Shown piece by piece: positions 46,646-55,269 of a DNA stretch of 64,000 bases. Each line of letters begins with the position of its first letter. Position 1 is the stretch's first letter. The notes under the pieces are model-generated. The model saw nothing but the letters and a program-made list of their open reading frames with translations. It was not told the origin of the DNA and did not search any database. A program made the position numbers and the translations under genes. Source of the stretch: Fertoeibacter niger (lineage in GTDB: Bacteria; Pseudomonadota; Alphaproteobacteria; Rhodobacterales; Rhodobacteraceae); assembly GCF_009380135.2 (NCBI RefSeq), contig NZ_WHUT02000014.1:1-64000 (forward strand). Reading direction: 5' to 3'.

Positions 46646-47794
46646 TCAGGGAATCACGATATCGGCCCAGACAGGGGCATGGCGCGAGGCGGTGCTGGCA
46701 GTCGCAGCCAATGCCGTGCCGGGCGCGGGCCGCAGCACCCCCGCCGCGGTGATGCGCAGATCGACCGAGGGCAGCACATAATCCACCCGCAGCTTGCCGG
46801 GCCCGTCGCGGGCAGAGTAATCGGCGGTCGCGGGGCCATCGGCACCTTGTGGCAGCGGGTCGCGCAGCGCGGGATGCGCCAGCAGGCTGGCCATGGCGGC
46901 CGTGCGGCCCTGCCCGGCATGCAGGTCAAGATTGGCATTGCCCAGCAACACAAACGGTGGGGCGGGCGGCGGCTGCGCCATCTGCCCGCCCAGCAGCCGC
47001 AGCCAGAATGCGGCCTCGTCATGGTTGCGGCGGCCGTTGCGGTCTTCCGGCCCGTCAAACACCGGCGGGGTGGCATGCCAGGCCAGCAGGCGCAGGCGGC
47101 TGCCATCCGGCAGGATCAGCGGCACCTCCCAATGGGCCGTGGTGGACAGGCGCTGCACCGCCCGCACATCCGCCGCCATTTCGGCAGGCAAATCGGCCCC
47201 GGGCAGGTCGCGCCACAAGAGGCCCGAGTAATCTTGCAGCGCGGCCAGGTCAACCGGCAGCCGTGACAGCAGCGCCATCCCCCCGGCCCCGGCAAAGCGG
47301 CCATAGCCCTGGGCATCGCGTGCGCCGCCCCTGCGGCCGTCGCCATCCATGTCCAGCCCCGTGGCCATACCGGTGTTGGGCCGCAGGGCAAAGCGGTGGG
47401 GATAGTCCTGCCCGCCGGATGCCAGCGCATCGGCCAGCGCATGAAGCGCCAGCAGGTCGTGATCATAGTCGATTCCCGTCAGCAGGATCGCATCTGCGTC
47501 CACCGCCTTGATCATCGCCAGCACCGCCAGCACCTGTGGGTCGTCGCCCCGGCGGATGTCGCGCAACAGCAGACCCGGGCCGCGCCGCGCAAGTTCAGTG
47601 GTATAGGTGGCAATGCGCAATGTGTCGGCCAGCGCCATCAGCGGCAGCAATGCCCCGACAAATCCGGCGATCAGGCCGGCAAGTAGCCCTGACCAGAGGC
47701 CAGCCCACCCGAGCGCCGCTTGGCGCGGATCATCCCGGCAATGCGCCCCATGGCGATGCCGCGCATGAAAAGACTGGCGGGAAGGAATGCCCAT
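46646..47794 (-). CDS. Endonuclease/exonuclease/phosphatase family protein, exported; start uncertain
   Basis: From the ATG at 47794 this reads 382 residues, but the first 41 codons lie inside the upstream membrane protein gene. The likely mature protein begins after a signal-like stretch LLAGLIAGFVGALLPLMALA, then DTLRIATYTTELARRGPGLLL. The catalytic pattern of the EEP fold is seen late: WHATPPVFDGPEDRNGRRNHDE, LLGNANLDL and RVDYVLPS. The usual GDFN is GNAN, and the first Asn-Glu pair is reduced to TTE. No ATG, GTG or TTG start precedes the signal without a long overlap. Confidence 0.7.
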   Translation of the reverse strand: MGIPSRQSFHARHRHGAHCRDDPRQAALGWAGLWSGLLAGLIAGFVGALLPLMALADTLRIATYTTELARRGPGLLLRDIRRGDDPQVLAVLAMIKAVDADAILLTGIDYDHDLLALHALADALASGGQDYPHRFALRPNTGMATGLDMDGDGRRGGARDAQGYGRFAGAGGMALLSRLPVDLAALQDYSGLLWRDLPGADLPAEMAADVRAVQRLSTTAHWEVPLILPDGSRLRLLAWHATPPVFDGPEDRNGRRNHDEAAFWLRLLGGQMAQPPPAPPFVLLGNANLDLHAGQGRTAAMASLLAHPALRDPLPQGADGPATADYSARDGPGKLRVDYVLPSVDLRITAAGVLRPAPGTALAATASTASRHAPVWADIVIP

Positions 47795-48507
47795 GCGGCC
47801 ATTGTCCAGATCAGGGTTTGCGATGACCCCATCAGCAGCGGCTCGAACGCGCCGCCGCCGAGTTTCACCGCGGCTGGAATCAAGAATGGCAGCAAAAAGC
47901 CTAAGGCGAGGTTAATCCGCGCGTCCCGCTCCAGCCGGCTGATCACGTCGCCACCTGCCGAAGGGTCAAACGTGGGCAGGTTGACCCAGACGTTGAACGC
48001 CCCGGTCTGCGTCGGCCAGCCCTTCAGCCGCATCAATACCACAAAGAACGCCAGCGATACCAATGCGATGAGATAACCCATGCCCGCCGCCGTGCGCACA
48101 GCCGCCACCTGTTCGGCGCTGGCTGAGGCGGGCAGCATCAGCGTGGCCAGCCGCACGGGGCTGTAGGGAAAATCCATCGCCTGCCCGATCAGCATGCCGA
48201 CGGCCTGGGTCAGGATGGTCAGCGTCGTGGGTTCGGCCATGCCGCTCGCGATCAGCGTCAGCATCAGAACCGTGGCAAACAGCATGGCAAAACGCATGCG
48301 GTTGTAGGGTGCCGCATCTCGGAATTCGATCAGCCCGGGGTAGGTGGCGTTGTATTCCACAAAGGTCAGGGCCCCGGCGAACAGCGCGACCAGCGCCACC
48401 ATCTGCTTGCCGTCCGACCCGACGCCGGGCAACAGCACCGAAGGCATGGCCACAAGTGCCATAACCAGAAAAGCCCTGAGCAACGCTCCTGCCAACCGCG
48501 AAAACAC
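47671..48507 (-). CDS. Integral membrane protein of unknown function
   Basis: It has 278 residues with about six membrane segments (about 8-28, 35-52, 72-92, 140-160, 200-220 and 232-250) and a basic C-terminus (RAKRRSGG). Between segments 4 and 5 there is a polar loop with NVWVNLPTFDP and a basic RLERDAR. I recognise no named domain. Its position between leuD and the EEP protein gene, within the leuCD-leuB region on the same strand, looks like a conserved passenger. No link to leucine synthesis is visible. Confidence 0.7.
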   Translation of the reverse strand: MFSRLAGALLRAFLVMALVAMPSVLLPGVGSDGKQMVALVALFAGALTFVEYNATYPGLIEFRDAAPYNRMRFAMLFATVLMLTLIASGMAEPTTLTILTQAVGMLIGQAMDFPYSPVRLATLMLPASASAEQVAAVRTAAGMGYLIALVSLAFFVVLMRLKGWPTQTGAFNVWVNLPTFDPSAGGDVISRLERDARINLALGFLLPFLIPAAVKLGGGAFEPLLMGSSQTLIWTMAAWAFLPASLFMRGIAMGRIAGMIRAKRRSGGLASGQGYLPA

Positions 48508-48721
48508 CGCGTATCCTTCCTCTGCCCGGGCGGGATGCGATGCCCCGTCCTGTTATGCGTTCCGGCATCCCCGCACGTTGCGGCGGGTTGTTGCCGTTGC
48601 CTCAATCCTGCCTAAATTGTGCCTTCTTTCTGCGAAGCCCGCAACTGTGCATTGAAAAAATCCAATCATTCCGGGCTGGGCAGCCGGAATGTGTCGCCGT
48701 GATGCATCAAAGACAGGCATG

Positions 48722-48750
48722 AAAAAGGGCCGCCCCGGGTGGGCGGCCCC
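48722..48750 (-). terminator. Terminator of the leuC-leuD unit
   Basis: On the minus strand, GGGCCGCCC and its exact complement flank a 5-base loop and are followed by TTTTT (seen as AAAAA at 48722-48726). It lies 23 bases beyond the leuD stop. Confidence 0.88.
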
Positions 48751-48772
48751 AGATATTGTGGGGAATTGCTGG

Positions 48773-49378
48773 TCAGGCCCAAGGGCGCAATGTGGCCGCC
48801 CGCGCCTCGAAGCTGTCGATGGCGGCGGCCTTTTCCAGCGTCAGGCCAATGTCATCCAAGCCGTTGATAAGGCAATGCTTGCGGTGGCCGTCCACGTCAA
48901 AGGCAAAGCTCTGGCCATCCGAGGTGGTGACGGTCTGGCCTTCCAGATCGACAACCATGCGGGCATTGGCCCCCTTTCGGGCGTCGTCCATCAGCACATC
49001 GACCGCTTCCTTGGGCAGAACGATGGGCAGGATGCCGTTCTTGAAGCAGTTGTTGTAGAAGATGTCGGCAAAGCTGGTGGCGATCACACAGCGGATGCCG
49101 AAATCCAGCAGGGCCCATGGCGCATGTTCGCGCGAGGATCCGCAGCCGAAGTTGTCACCCGCCACGATGATTTCCGCGTTGCGCCAGGCGGGCTGGTTCA
49201 GCACGAAATCGGGGATCTCGGCCCCATCCTGGGTATAGCGCATCTCGTCAAACAGGTTCTTGCCAAGGCCGGTGCGGGCGATGGTTTTCAGGAACTGTTT
49301 CGGGATGATCATGTCGGTGTCGATATTGACCAGCGGCATGGGTGCCGCGATGCCGGTCAGGGTGGTGAACTTGTCCAT
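48773..49378 (-). CDS. leuD: 3-isopropylmalate dehydratase small subunit
   Basis: It has 201 residues. The conserved [15 protein letters not shown] start region, the [17 protein letters not shown] substrate loop and the [10 protein letters not shown] strand identify the swivelling domain of isopropylmalate isomerase. It pairs with LeuC to convert 2- to 3-isopropylmalate. The ATG overlaps the leuC stop by one base (TGATG), giving coupled synthesis of the two subunits. A terminator follows. Confidence 0.96.
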   Translation of the reverse strand: MDKFTTLTGIAAPMPLVNIDTDMIIPKQFLKTIARTGLGKNLFDEMRYTQDGAEIPDFVLNQPAWRNAEIIVAGDNFGCGSSREHAPWALLDFGIRCVIATSFADIFYNNCFKNGILPIVLPKEAVDVLMDDARKGANARMVVDLEGQTVTTSDGQSFAFDVDGHRKHCLINGLDDIGLTLEKAAAIDSFEARAATLRPWA

Positions 49379-50799
49379 CAGACCATCTCCCTCATCATCT
49401 CGCGCACGTCGGTCAAGTGGCCGGTGATCGCCGCAGCCGCCGCCATGGCGGGGCTGAGCAGATGGGTGCGGCCACCCCGGCCCTGACGGCCCTCGAAGTT
49501 GCGGTTCGACGTGGCCGCGCAACGCTCGCCCGGGGCCAACTGGTCGGGGTTCATCGCAAGGCACATGGAGCAGCCCGCCAGACGCCATTCAAACCCGGCG
49601 TCGATGAAGATCTGTGCCAGACCCTCTTCCTCCGCCTGCGCCCGCACCAGACCCGAGCCGGGAACGACCATGGCGCGGATGCCGTCTTTTTTCTTCTTGC
49701 CCTTCAGGATGGCCGCCGCCGCGCGCAGATCCTCGATCCGGCCATTGGTGCAGGAACCGATGAACACGGTGTCGATGGCAATGTCGGACAGTTTCTGGCC
49801 GGGGGTCAGGCCCATGTAGTCAAGGCTGCGCTGCACCGCCTCTGCCTTGCCGCCGGTGAAATCGGACGGGCTGGGCACCACGCCGGTGATCGGCAGCACG
49901 TCTTCGGGGCTGGTGCCCCATGTCACCACCGGGGCAATATCCTCGCCCTTGATCGTCACCACCTTGTCGAAATGCGCGCCCTCGTCGGTGAACAGGGTTT
50001 TCCAATAGGCGACGGCGGCTTCCCATGCCGCACCTTTGGGTGCGTGCGGGCGGCCCATGCAATAGGCGAAGGTTTTCTCGTCCGGTGCGATGAGGCCCGC
50101 GCGCGCGCCGCCCTCGATGGCCATGTTGCACACGGTCATGCGGCCTTCCATCGACAGTTCGCGGATCGCCTGCCCGCAATATTCGATGACATAGCCGGTG
50201 CCGCCCGCCGTGCCGGTTACACCGATGACGCTGAGGGTGATGTCTTTCGCGGTGACGCCGGGGCGCAGGGAGCCGGTGATCTCCACCTTCATGTTCTTGC
50301 CCTTGCGCTGGATCAACGTCTGGGTGGCCAGCACATGCTCCACTTCAGAGGTGCCGATGCCATGCGCGAGGCTGCCGAAGGCGCCGTGCGTCGCGGTGTG
50401 GCTGTCGCCGCAGACCACGGTCATGCCGGGCAGGGTCCAGCCCTGTTCGGGGCCGACGATATGCACGATGCCCTGCCGCACATCGGACACGGGGTAATAA
50501 TGCACACCGAAATCGCGGGCGTTCTGGTCCAGCGCGGCCACCTGGATGCGGCTGTCCTCGGTCATGGTGGCGGCATTGGCGCGGTCCAGCGTGGTGGGCA
50601 CGTTGTGATCGGGCACGGCGATGGTCTTTTCCGGCGCGCGGACGCGGCGCCCGGTCATGCGCAGGCCCTCAAAGGCTTGGGGGCTGGTGACTTCATGCAC
50701 CAGATGGCGGTCGATATACAGCAGGCAGGTGCCGTCTTCGGCCTGGTGAACGACGTGGTCGTCCCAGATTTTGTCATACAGGGTTTTTGGGCCGGTCAT
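49378..50799 (-). CDS. leuC: 3-isopropylmalate dehydratase large subunit
   Basis: It has 473 residues, of the aconitase superfamily. The 4Fe-4S ligands are in [13 protein letters not shown] and the [12 protein letters not shown] pair near the C-terminus. The [15 protein letters not shown] and [12 protein letters not shown] motifs are intact. It binds the cluster that removes and re-adds water on isopropylmalate. It is the first gene of leuC-leuD. The 264 bases upstream hold its promoter, but I could not identify a leader peptide rich in Leu codons. Confidence 0.96.
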   Translation of the reverse strand: MTGPKTLYDKIWDDHVVHQAEDGTCLLYIDRHLVHEVTSPQAFEGLRMTGRRVRAPEKTIAVPDHNVPTTLDRANAATMTEDSRIQVAALDQNARDFGVHYYPVSDVRQGIVHIVGPEQGWTLPGMTVVCGDSHTATHGAFGSLAHGIGTSEVEHVLATQTLIQRKGKNMKVEITGSLRPGVTAKDITLSVIGVTGTAGGTGYVIEYCGQAIRELSMEGRMTVCNMAIEGGARAGLIAPDEKTFAYCMGRPHAPKGAAWEAAVAYWKTLFTDEGAHFDKVVTIKGEDIAPVVTWGTSPEDVLPITGVVPSPSDFTGGKAEAVQRSLDYMGLTPGQKLSDIAIDTVFIGSCTNGRIEDLRAAAAILKGKKKKDGIRAMVVPGSGLVRAQAEEEGLAQIFIDAGFEWRLAGCSMCLAMNPDQLAPGERCAATSNRNFEGRQGRGGRTHLLSPAMAAAAAITGHLTDVREMMREMV

Positions 50800-51063
50800 G
50801 GCTCTCTCTCGCAGATGGCTGATGTCACGATATGCAGGGACGGCGCGCGCGATCAGAGGCGCGCGAGGACCGAAAGCGTCGCGCCATGAAACCGCCAGGG
50901 CAGCCGCGTGCGATCGTCTATGTCGAAAAACCGTATCATGACGGTTCTGATACGCCCGAATCCGGCATCAGGCAAGTGTTGGCGGGGCCGTGGCCCCGGC
51001 CCAGCCCGTGCGCGGTTGCATGATTGTTGAGGAAAACCGGGGCCTGCGACTGCTGAACTGGCC

Positions 51064-51537
51064 TTACAGATCGCGCCAGCGGGGCAGGCCGGCCCGCATA
51101 GCCTGCGCGCGGATGATGACGGCAAAGGCGATGCCGATGATGGTTGACATGACCAGGACGCCCGGCAAGCCCAGGCTGACAAGCCCGGCAATCGGCCCCC
51201 GGCTTGGCGCGCCCACATCCGGGGCCGAGACCAGCCACAGCACCCCGCCAAAGATGAAGAGCCCCAGCAGCAGGCCCGAGATGAACAGCGACAGCGCCGA
51301 TTTGAAATGCAGAGGACGGACCGGCAGGCCCATCGCGGCAAGGCCGCGCATCAGGGGCGGAAAGCCCGCGTCGCGGCTGATGCCCGCTGCGGCCGCCACG
51401 GCCAGGGCGCGGTTCAGCCGGTCGCGGTAATTGCCGGGGCGGCCGCCCGTGGGGCGGGGTGCGGCAGCGGATGCGCGCTGCGTCTGGTGGTTCTGAGAAA
51501 TGCGGGCAAGGCGGGCGTCAAAATCTCTGTCCGGCAT
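51064..51537 (-). CDS. Two-helix membrane protein of unknown function
   Basis: It has 157 residues from the ATG at 51537, with AGAGG upstream. The N-terminal 70 residues are soluble and basic (DFDARLARISQNHQTQR, GNYRDRLNRALA). Two membrane helices follow, at about 83-104 and 120-142, with a short polar turn. Both termini are predicted cytoplasmic. I recognise no domain. It stands alone upstream of leuC on the same strand. Confidence 0.65.
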   Translation of the reverse strand: MPDRDFDARLARISQNHQTQRASAAAPRPTGGRPGNYRDRLNRALAVAAAAGISRDAGFPPLMRGLAAMGLPVRPLHFKSALSLFISGLLLGLFIFGGVLWLVSAPDVGAPSRGPIAGLVSLGLPGVLVMSTIIGIAFAVIIRAQAMRAGLPRWRDL

Positions 51538-51900
51538 GGCAACCTCTGGGTGTGGCGGATCGTGCGAGTTTCCCCAAGCCTGTCGCGCTGCTGTGGCGAT
51601 TCTTTGGCGGCGAAGTGGCATTTTGCCTTGCACGCCAAGGTTGCGGCACGCCCCGCCGGCCCGGTCTGGTCGCGGATCGCTGCGCGGGCTGCGCGCATTG
51701 CCTGCAAACCCGGGCTGCAAACCGGCCAATTCGGGCAGGGCGCGGGCAGGATTCGGCCTTGCACACCAGCGTTTCAAGGCGTAGTCACAGCGCCTTCCTG
51801 CCGCGCCCGGTGCCTGTCATTGAGATTTGACCCGGGCGATGCTAGGCTTTGAGCTATGCCTTGCGCCGGGGCATGATCGGCGTGCAACACTTGGAGGACG
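51538..51900. other. Intergenic region without a recognised element (363 bases)
   Basis: This lies between divergent genes. Short open frames are present on both strands but none has a ribosome site with family resemblance. It must contain the promoters for the membrane protein gene at 51537 and the rsfS-rlmH unit. I see no convincing -35/-10 pair. Confidence 0.4.
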
Positions 51901-51963
51901 ATGTCCTGTCTCATTCTGACCCTGCGACCGGGCTGCCGGTCGGGCCGCGGCCTTCGCGCATGA
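51901..51963 (+). CDS. 20-codon leader ORF coupled to rsfS
   Basis: The ATG at 51901 sits 3 bases after a near-consensus GGAGG. The frame encodes 20 residues ([20 protein letters not shown]), and its TGA overlaps the rsfS ATG as ATGA. rsfS itself has no ribosome site of its own. I infer that ribosomes finishing the leader start rsfS. The peptide has no recognisable function. Confidence 0.5.
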   Translation: MSCLILTLRPGCRSGRGLRA

Positions 51964-52358
51964 CGGCGACGCTGCCTTCCACCACCATGGCCGACCAGCC
52001 CACCAGCGAAGCGCTGCTTGCGCATGTGCTGGCCTCGCTGGAAGACGACAAGGCCGAAGAGATCGTGCAGATCGACCTGCGCGGGCGGTCTGACATGGCC
52101 GATTACATGGTGATATGTTCGGGCCGGTCGTCGCGCCAGGTGGCGGCAATCTCGGAAAAGCTGATGGACCGGTTGAAGGTTGATTTCAACCGCCTGTCCA
52201 AGGTCGAGGGCAAGGAAACCGGCGACTGGGTGCTGATCGACACGGGCGATGTGATCGTGCATGTGTTCCGCCCCGAAGTGCGCGAATTCTATCAGCTTGA
52301 AAAGATGTGGCTTCCGGGCGGCACCCAGGGGCTGTCTTCGGATATGATCCCCGACTGA
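51960..52358 (+). CDS. rsfS: Ribosomal silencing factor RsfS
   Basis: This protein binds ribosomal protein uL14 and blocks subunit joining under starvation. It has 132 residues from the ATG at 51960. Longer readings to 51849 exist, but conserved sequence begins only at about [16 protein letters not shown]. The family core [24 protein letters not shown] and [29 protein letters not shown] is complete. The start overlaps the leader ORF stop, and the stop overlaps the rlmH start (TGATG). Confidence 0.93.
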   Translation: MTATLPSTTMADQPTSEALLAHVLASLEDDKAEEIVQIDLRGRSDMADYMVICSGRSSRQVAAISEKLMDRLKVDFNRLSKVEGKETGDWVLIDTGDVIVHVFRPEVREFYQLEKMWLPGGTQGLSSDMIPD

Positions 52359-52828
52359 TGCGGTTGCATCTGTGCGCGGTGGGGCGGCTGAGGGCTGGCC
52401 CCGAGCGCGTATTGGTGGATGATTACCTGCAACGGTTTGACCGCACCGGGCGGGCCCTGGGCCTTGGCCCGGCGGCAGAGCACGAGGTGGAGGACAAGCG
52501 CGGCGGCGGGATGGAGGCCGAGGGCGACCTGCTGGCCCGGGCCGTTCCGCAGGGCGCGCTGCTGGCGGTGCTGGATGAACGCGGGCGCGTGCTGCCCAGC
52601 CCTGAATTTGCCGCGCAACTCGCCCGGTGGCGCGATGGCGGGCGGCATGATGTGGCCTTTGTGATCGGCGGGGCCGATGGCCTTGCCCCCGCCCTGCGCG
52701 ACCGCGCGGATTTCGCGCTGTCCTTCGGGGCGATGGTCTGGCCGCACATGCTGGTGCGGGTGATGCTGGCCGAACAGCTTTACCGCGCCGCGACGATTCT
52801 GGCGGGCGGGCCGTATCACCGGGCCTGA
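52358..52828 (+). CDS. rlmH: 23S rRNA (pseudouridine1915-N3)-methyltransferase
   Basis: It has 156 residues. This SPOUT enzyme methylates pseudouridine 1915 in helix 69. The knotted SAM-binding region FVIGGADGL and the C-terminal [24 protein letters not shown], ending GPYHRA, are the family signature; most members end HPYHR. It is coupled to rsfS, the widespread rsfS-rlmH pair. It is convergent with the amylosucrase gene with 3 bases between them. Confidence 0.95.
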   Translation: MRLHLCAVGRLRAGPERVLVDDYLQRFDRTGRALGLGPAAEHEVEDKRGGGMEAEGDLLARAVPQGALLAVLDERGRVLPSPEFAAQLARWRDGGRHDVAFVIGGADGLAPALRDRADFALSFGAMVWPHMLVRVMLAEQLYRAATILAGGPYHRA

Positions 52829-52831
52829 CGC

Positions 52832-54709
52832 TCAGATCAGCCAGACCCTGCCATGCGGGGGCAGCACCACGGCCCCGTCATGCGGCGTGACCGGCTGATC
52901 CGACAGCGCGTCATGCAGCAGGGACACACCCTGCGCGCGGATGAAATCCAGCGGCACATGGCGCCAGTCTTCGGCAAAGTTGAACAGGCACAGCACCGGC
53001 CCCGCGGGGGCGCGGCGGGTAAAGGCAAAGATGCCGGGGATGCCGGTTAGAAGCATGTCGGTCGGCACCGCGCCATGCAGGGCGGGGGTGGCCTTGCGCC
53101 GCGCAAGGATGTGGCGCAGGCCGCGGAACACCCGCGCGCCGGGGCGGCCACTTTCCTCGCGCGCGGCGGCTGCTTGCCAGTCCATCACCGGGCGGTGCAG
53201 CCAGCGGCTGTCATGCGCGTGGTCGGGCCGGTCGCGGTAGCTGTAATCGTTCAGCATGGCCAGCTCATCACCCATATAGATCAGGGGAATGCCGCCAAAG
53301 GCCGCGATCAGCGCATGGCCCAGCAGTATGCGCTGCACGGCGGCATCCTCGGCCCCCGCATCGCCCGCCGCCTTTTCCAGCCCGGCCAGCGACGCGAAAC
53401 TGCCGGATATGCGCTTGTCACCCGTCGCCTCGTTCACCTGAAACGGCAGGCCCTTGGCGAAGGAACCGGGGAAGCCACCTTCGTAGAACTCTGACAGATA
53501 GGCGCGGTGGCCGGGGCCGCTGATGCCAAGCGCCGCCGCATCCTCGTCGGTGATGGCCCAGCCGATGTCGTCATGACAGCGGATATAGGTGGCATAGGTG
53601 GCGTTGCTCAGCACCGGCGGGAAATGCGTGCGCAGCACATGGGTCATCATCGTGGTGTCGCGGGTGGCCAGCGCCGACCAGAACTGCACCATCAGGCTGT
53701 TGTGATAGGCAAGGTTGCCCTCTTTGCCATCATGCCTGCCGCGGCCGAAGTAGGGCAGCATTTCGGCGGGGGCCACGATCGCCTCTTCCAGATGGATCAG
53801 CGCCGGGGTGGCGATGCGGCTGCACGCCCGCAGGGCTTGCAGGATCATGTGCACCTCGGGTTCCGACTGGCAGCGCGTGCCCATGCGTTTCCACATGAAG
53901 GCCACGGCATCCAGCCGCACCACATCCACGCCCTGATTGGCAAGGTTCAGCATGATGTCCACGATTTCCACGAACACCTGCGGGTTGGCCCAGTTCAGAT
54001 CCCACTGGTGTTCGTTGAACGTCGTCCAGACCCATTTGCCAAAGTCGTAATGGGTGAAATTGCCGGGGGCATTGTCGGGGAACACCTCGACCAGCGTTTG
54101 TTCATACCGCTTTGGAAGCGTGTCATCGTCGAACATCAGGTAGTAATCCTGATATTTCGCATGGCCCTTGGCGGCCTTTTTCGCCCAGGCATGTTCCTTG
54201 GCGGTGTGGTTCAGCACCAGATCGACGCACAGGCAGATGCCGCGTGCCCGCAGCGCCGCCGCCACCTCGGCAAAATCAGCCATCGTGCCATAGGCGGGGT
54301 TGATGGCGCGGTAATCCATCACCGAATAGCCGCCGTCGCTGTCGCCGGGGCGCGGTTTCAGGCAGGGCATGAAATGGACATAGGTGATGCCAAGGTCTTG
54401 CAGGTAATCGAGTTTGTCCAGAACGCCCTTCAGCGTGCCGGCAAAACGGTCGATGTAGAACACATAGCCCGCGCGGTCTGACCGCTGAAACCAGTCGGGC
54501 TCCAGATCGCGTTGCAGATCCAGCCGGCGCAGGTCATCGGGGCGGGATTTCCATGCCTTGCGCAGGGTTTTCAGCAAGGTTTCGCAAAAGGCGGGGTAAT
54601 CGGGGCGCTGGCCATAAAGCGCCTCCAGCATCGGCCAGAGGTCGGGCGCGCTGCGGTTCAGGCGCAGCGTGAAGATCTCGTCATCCGTGACGCGCGGACT
54701 GGCTGGCAT
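52832..54709 (-). CDS. Amylosucrase-like GH13 enzyme
   Basis: It has 625 residues from the ATG at 54709, with GGAGG upstream. The amylosucrase layout is present: a helical N-domain (about 1-80), the barrel beginning GYVFYIDRFAG, the catalytic nucleophile D267 in VVRLDAVAF, acid/base E309 in IHLEEAIV and D380 in RCHDDIGW, and a C-terminal beta domain. Characterised members build alpha-1,4-glucan from sucrose and release fructose; sucrose phosphorylases and hydrolases of the same subfamily are alternatives. No signal peptide is present. Confidence 0.88.
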   Translation of the reverse strand: MPASPRVTDDEIFTLRLNRSAPDLWPMLEALYGQRPDYPAFCETLLKTLRKAWKSRPDDLRRLDLQRDLEPDWFQRSDRAGYVFYIDRFAGTLKGVLDKLDYLQDLGITYVHFMPCLKPRPGDSDGGYSVMDYRAINPAYGTMADFAEVAAALRARGICLCVDLVLNHTAKEHAWAKKAAKGHAKYQDYYLMFDDDTLPKRYEQTLVEVFPDNAPGNFTHYDFGKWVWTTFNEHQWDLNWANPQVFVEIVDIMLNLANQGVDVVRLDAVAFMWKRMGTRCQSEPEVHMILQALRACSRIATPALIHLEEAIVAPAEMLPYFGRGRHDGKEGNLAYHNSLMVQFWSALATRDTTMMTHVLRTHFPPVLSNATYATYIRCHDDIGWAITDEDAAALGISGPGHRAYLSEFYEGGFPGSFAKGLPFQVNEATGDKRISGSFASLAGLEKAAGDAGAEDAAVQRILLGHALIAAFGGIPLIYMGDELAMLNDYSYRDRPDHAHDSRWLHRPVMDWQAAAAREESGRPGARVFRGLRHILARRKATPALHGAVPTDMLLTGIPGIFAFTRRAPAGPVLCLFNFAEDWRHVPLDFIRAQGVSLLHDALSDQPVTPHDGAVVLPPHGRVWLI

Positions 54710-54768
54710 GGCATCCTCCCCCTGAATGGCGTTAGGATAAGCGGGCCAAAGCGGTTTGAGAAGGGGTG

Positions 54769-55269
54769 TCAGCGGATGATCAGCCGGGTTTCGTGGCGGA
54801 TGCGGTTGGCGATCCACAACAGGTCTGCCCGGGCAAAGGCCACGCAGCCCGCGGTGGGGTAGCGCGGCCTGCGCCATGTGTGGATGAAGATGGCCGAACC
54901 TTTGCCCGGCGTCGCCTCGGGCCAGTTCCAGTCGGTGATCAGGATCAGGTCATAGAGCGGGTCGGGCCGGGTCAGGCTTTCATGGCCGAAAGGGTGGGGG
55001 CGCCGCACCATCAGGTTGTAGTTGGGGTCGGTCACGTCATCTGACCACAGGTCGCCGGGGCCGATGGGCAGCGCCCAGTCCGGCAACCGGGCGGGGGCCA
55101 GACGATGAGGGCGATACAGCAGGCCCACGATGCGGTGGGTGCCGCGCGGGGTCGCGCCGTCGCCCTCGCGCTTTGCATCAGTGATGCCGCCGCGCCCGAT
55201 GGCGCAGGGGAAACGGCGGCCCATGAAACGCGCGCCCTGCCGACCCACCACAATGTCGGACGCCTTCAC
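54769..55269 (-). CDS. L,D-transpeptidase family protein (YkuD domain)
   Basis: It has 166 residues. The YkuD catalytic block is intact: H130 in AIFIHTWRRP and C142 in PTAGCVAF. Such enzymes make 3-3 cross-links in peptidoglycan or attach lipoproteins. No clear signal peptide is visible at the N-terminus (MKASDIVVGRQGARF), which is unusual for a periplasmic enzyme, and no peptidoglycan-binding domain is present. The ATG overlaps the ribA stop by 4 bases. Confidence 0.88.
   Translation of the reverse strand: MKASDIVVGRQGARFMGRRFPCAIGRGGITDAKREGDGATPRGTHRIVGLLYRPHRLAPARLPDWALPIGPGDLWSDDVTDPNYNLMVRRPHPFGHESLTRPDPLYDLILITDWNWPEATPGKGSAIFIHTWRRPRYPTAGCVAFARADLLWIANRIRHETRLIIR

Noticed and set aside
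50800-51063. Leucine attenuator upstream of leuC
   Set aside because: I found no short frame with a run of Leu codons followed by alternative hairpins in the 264 bases upstream.
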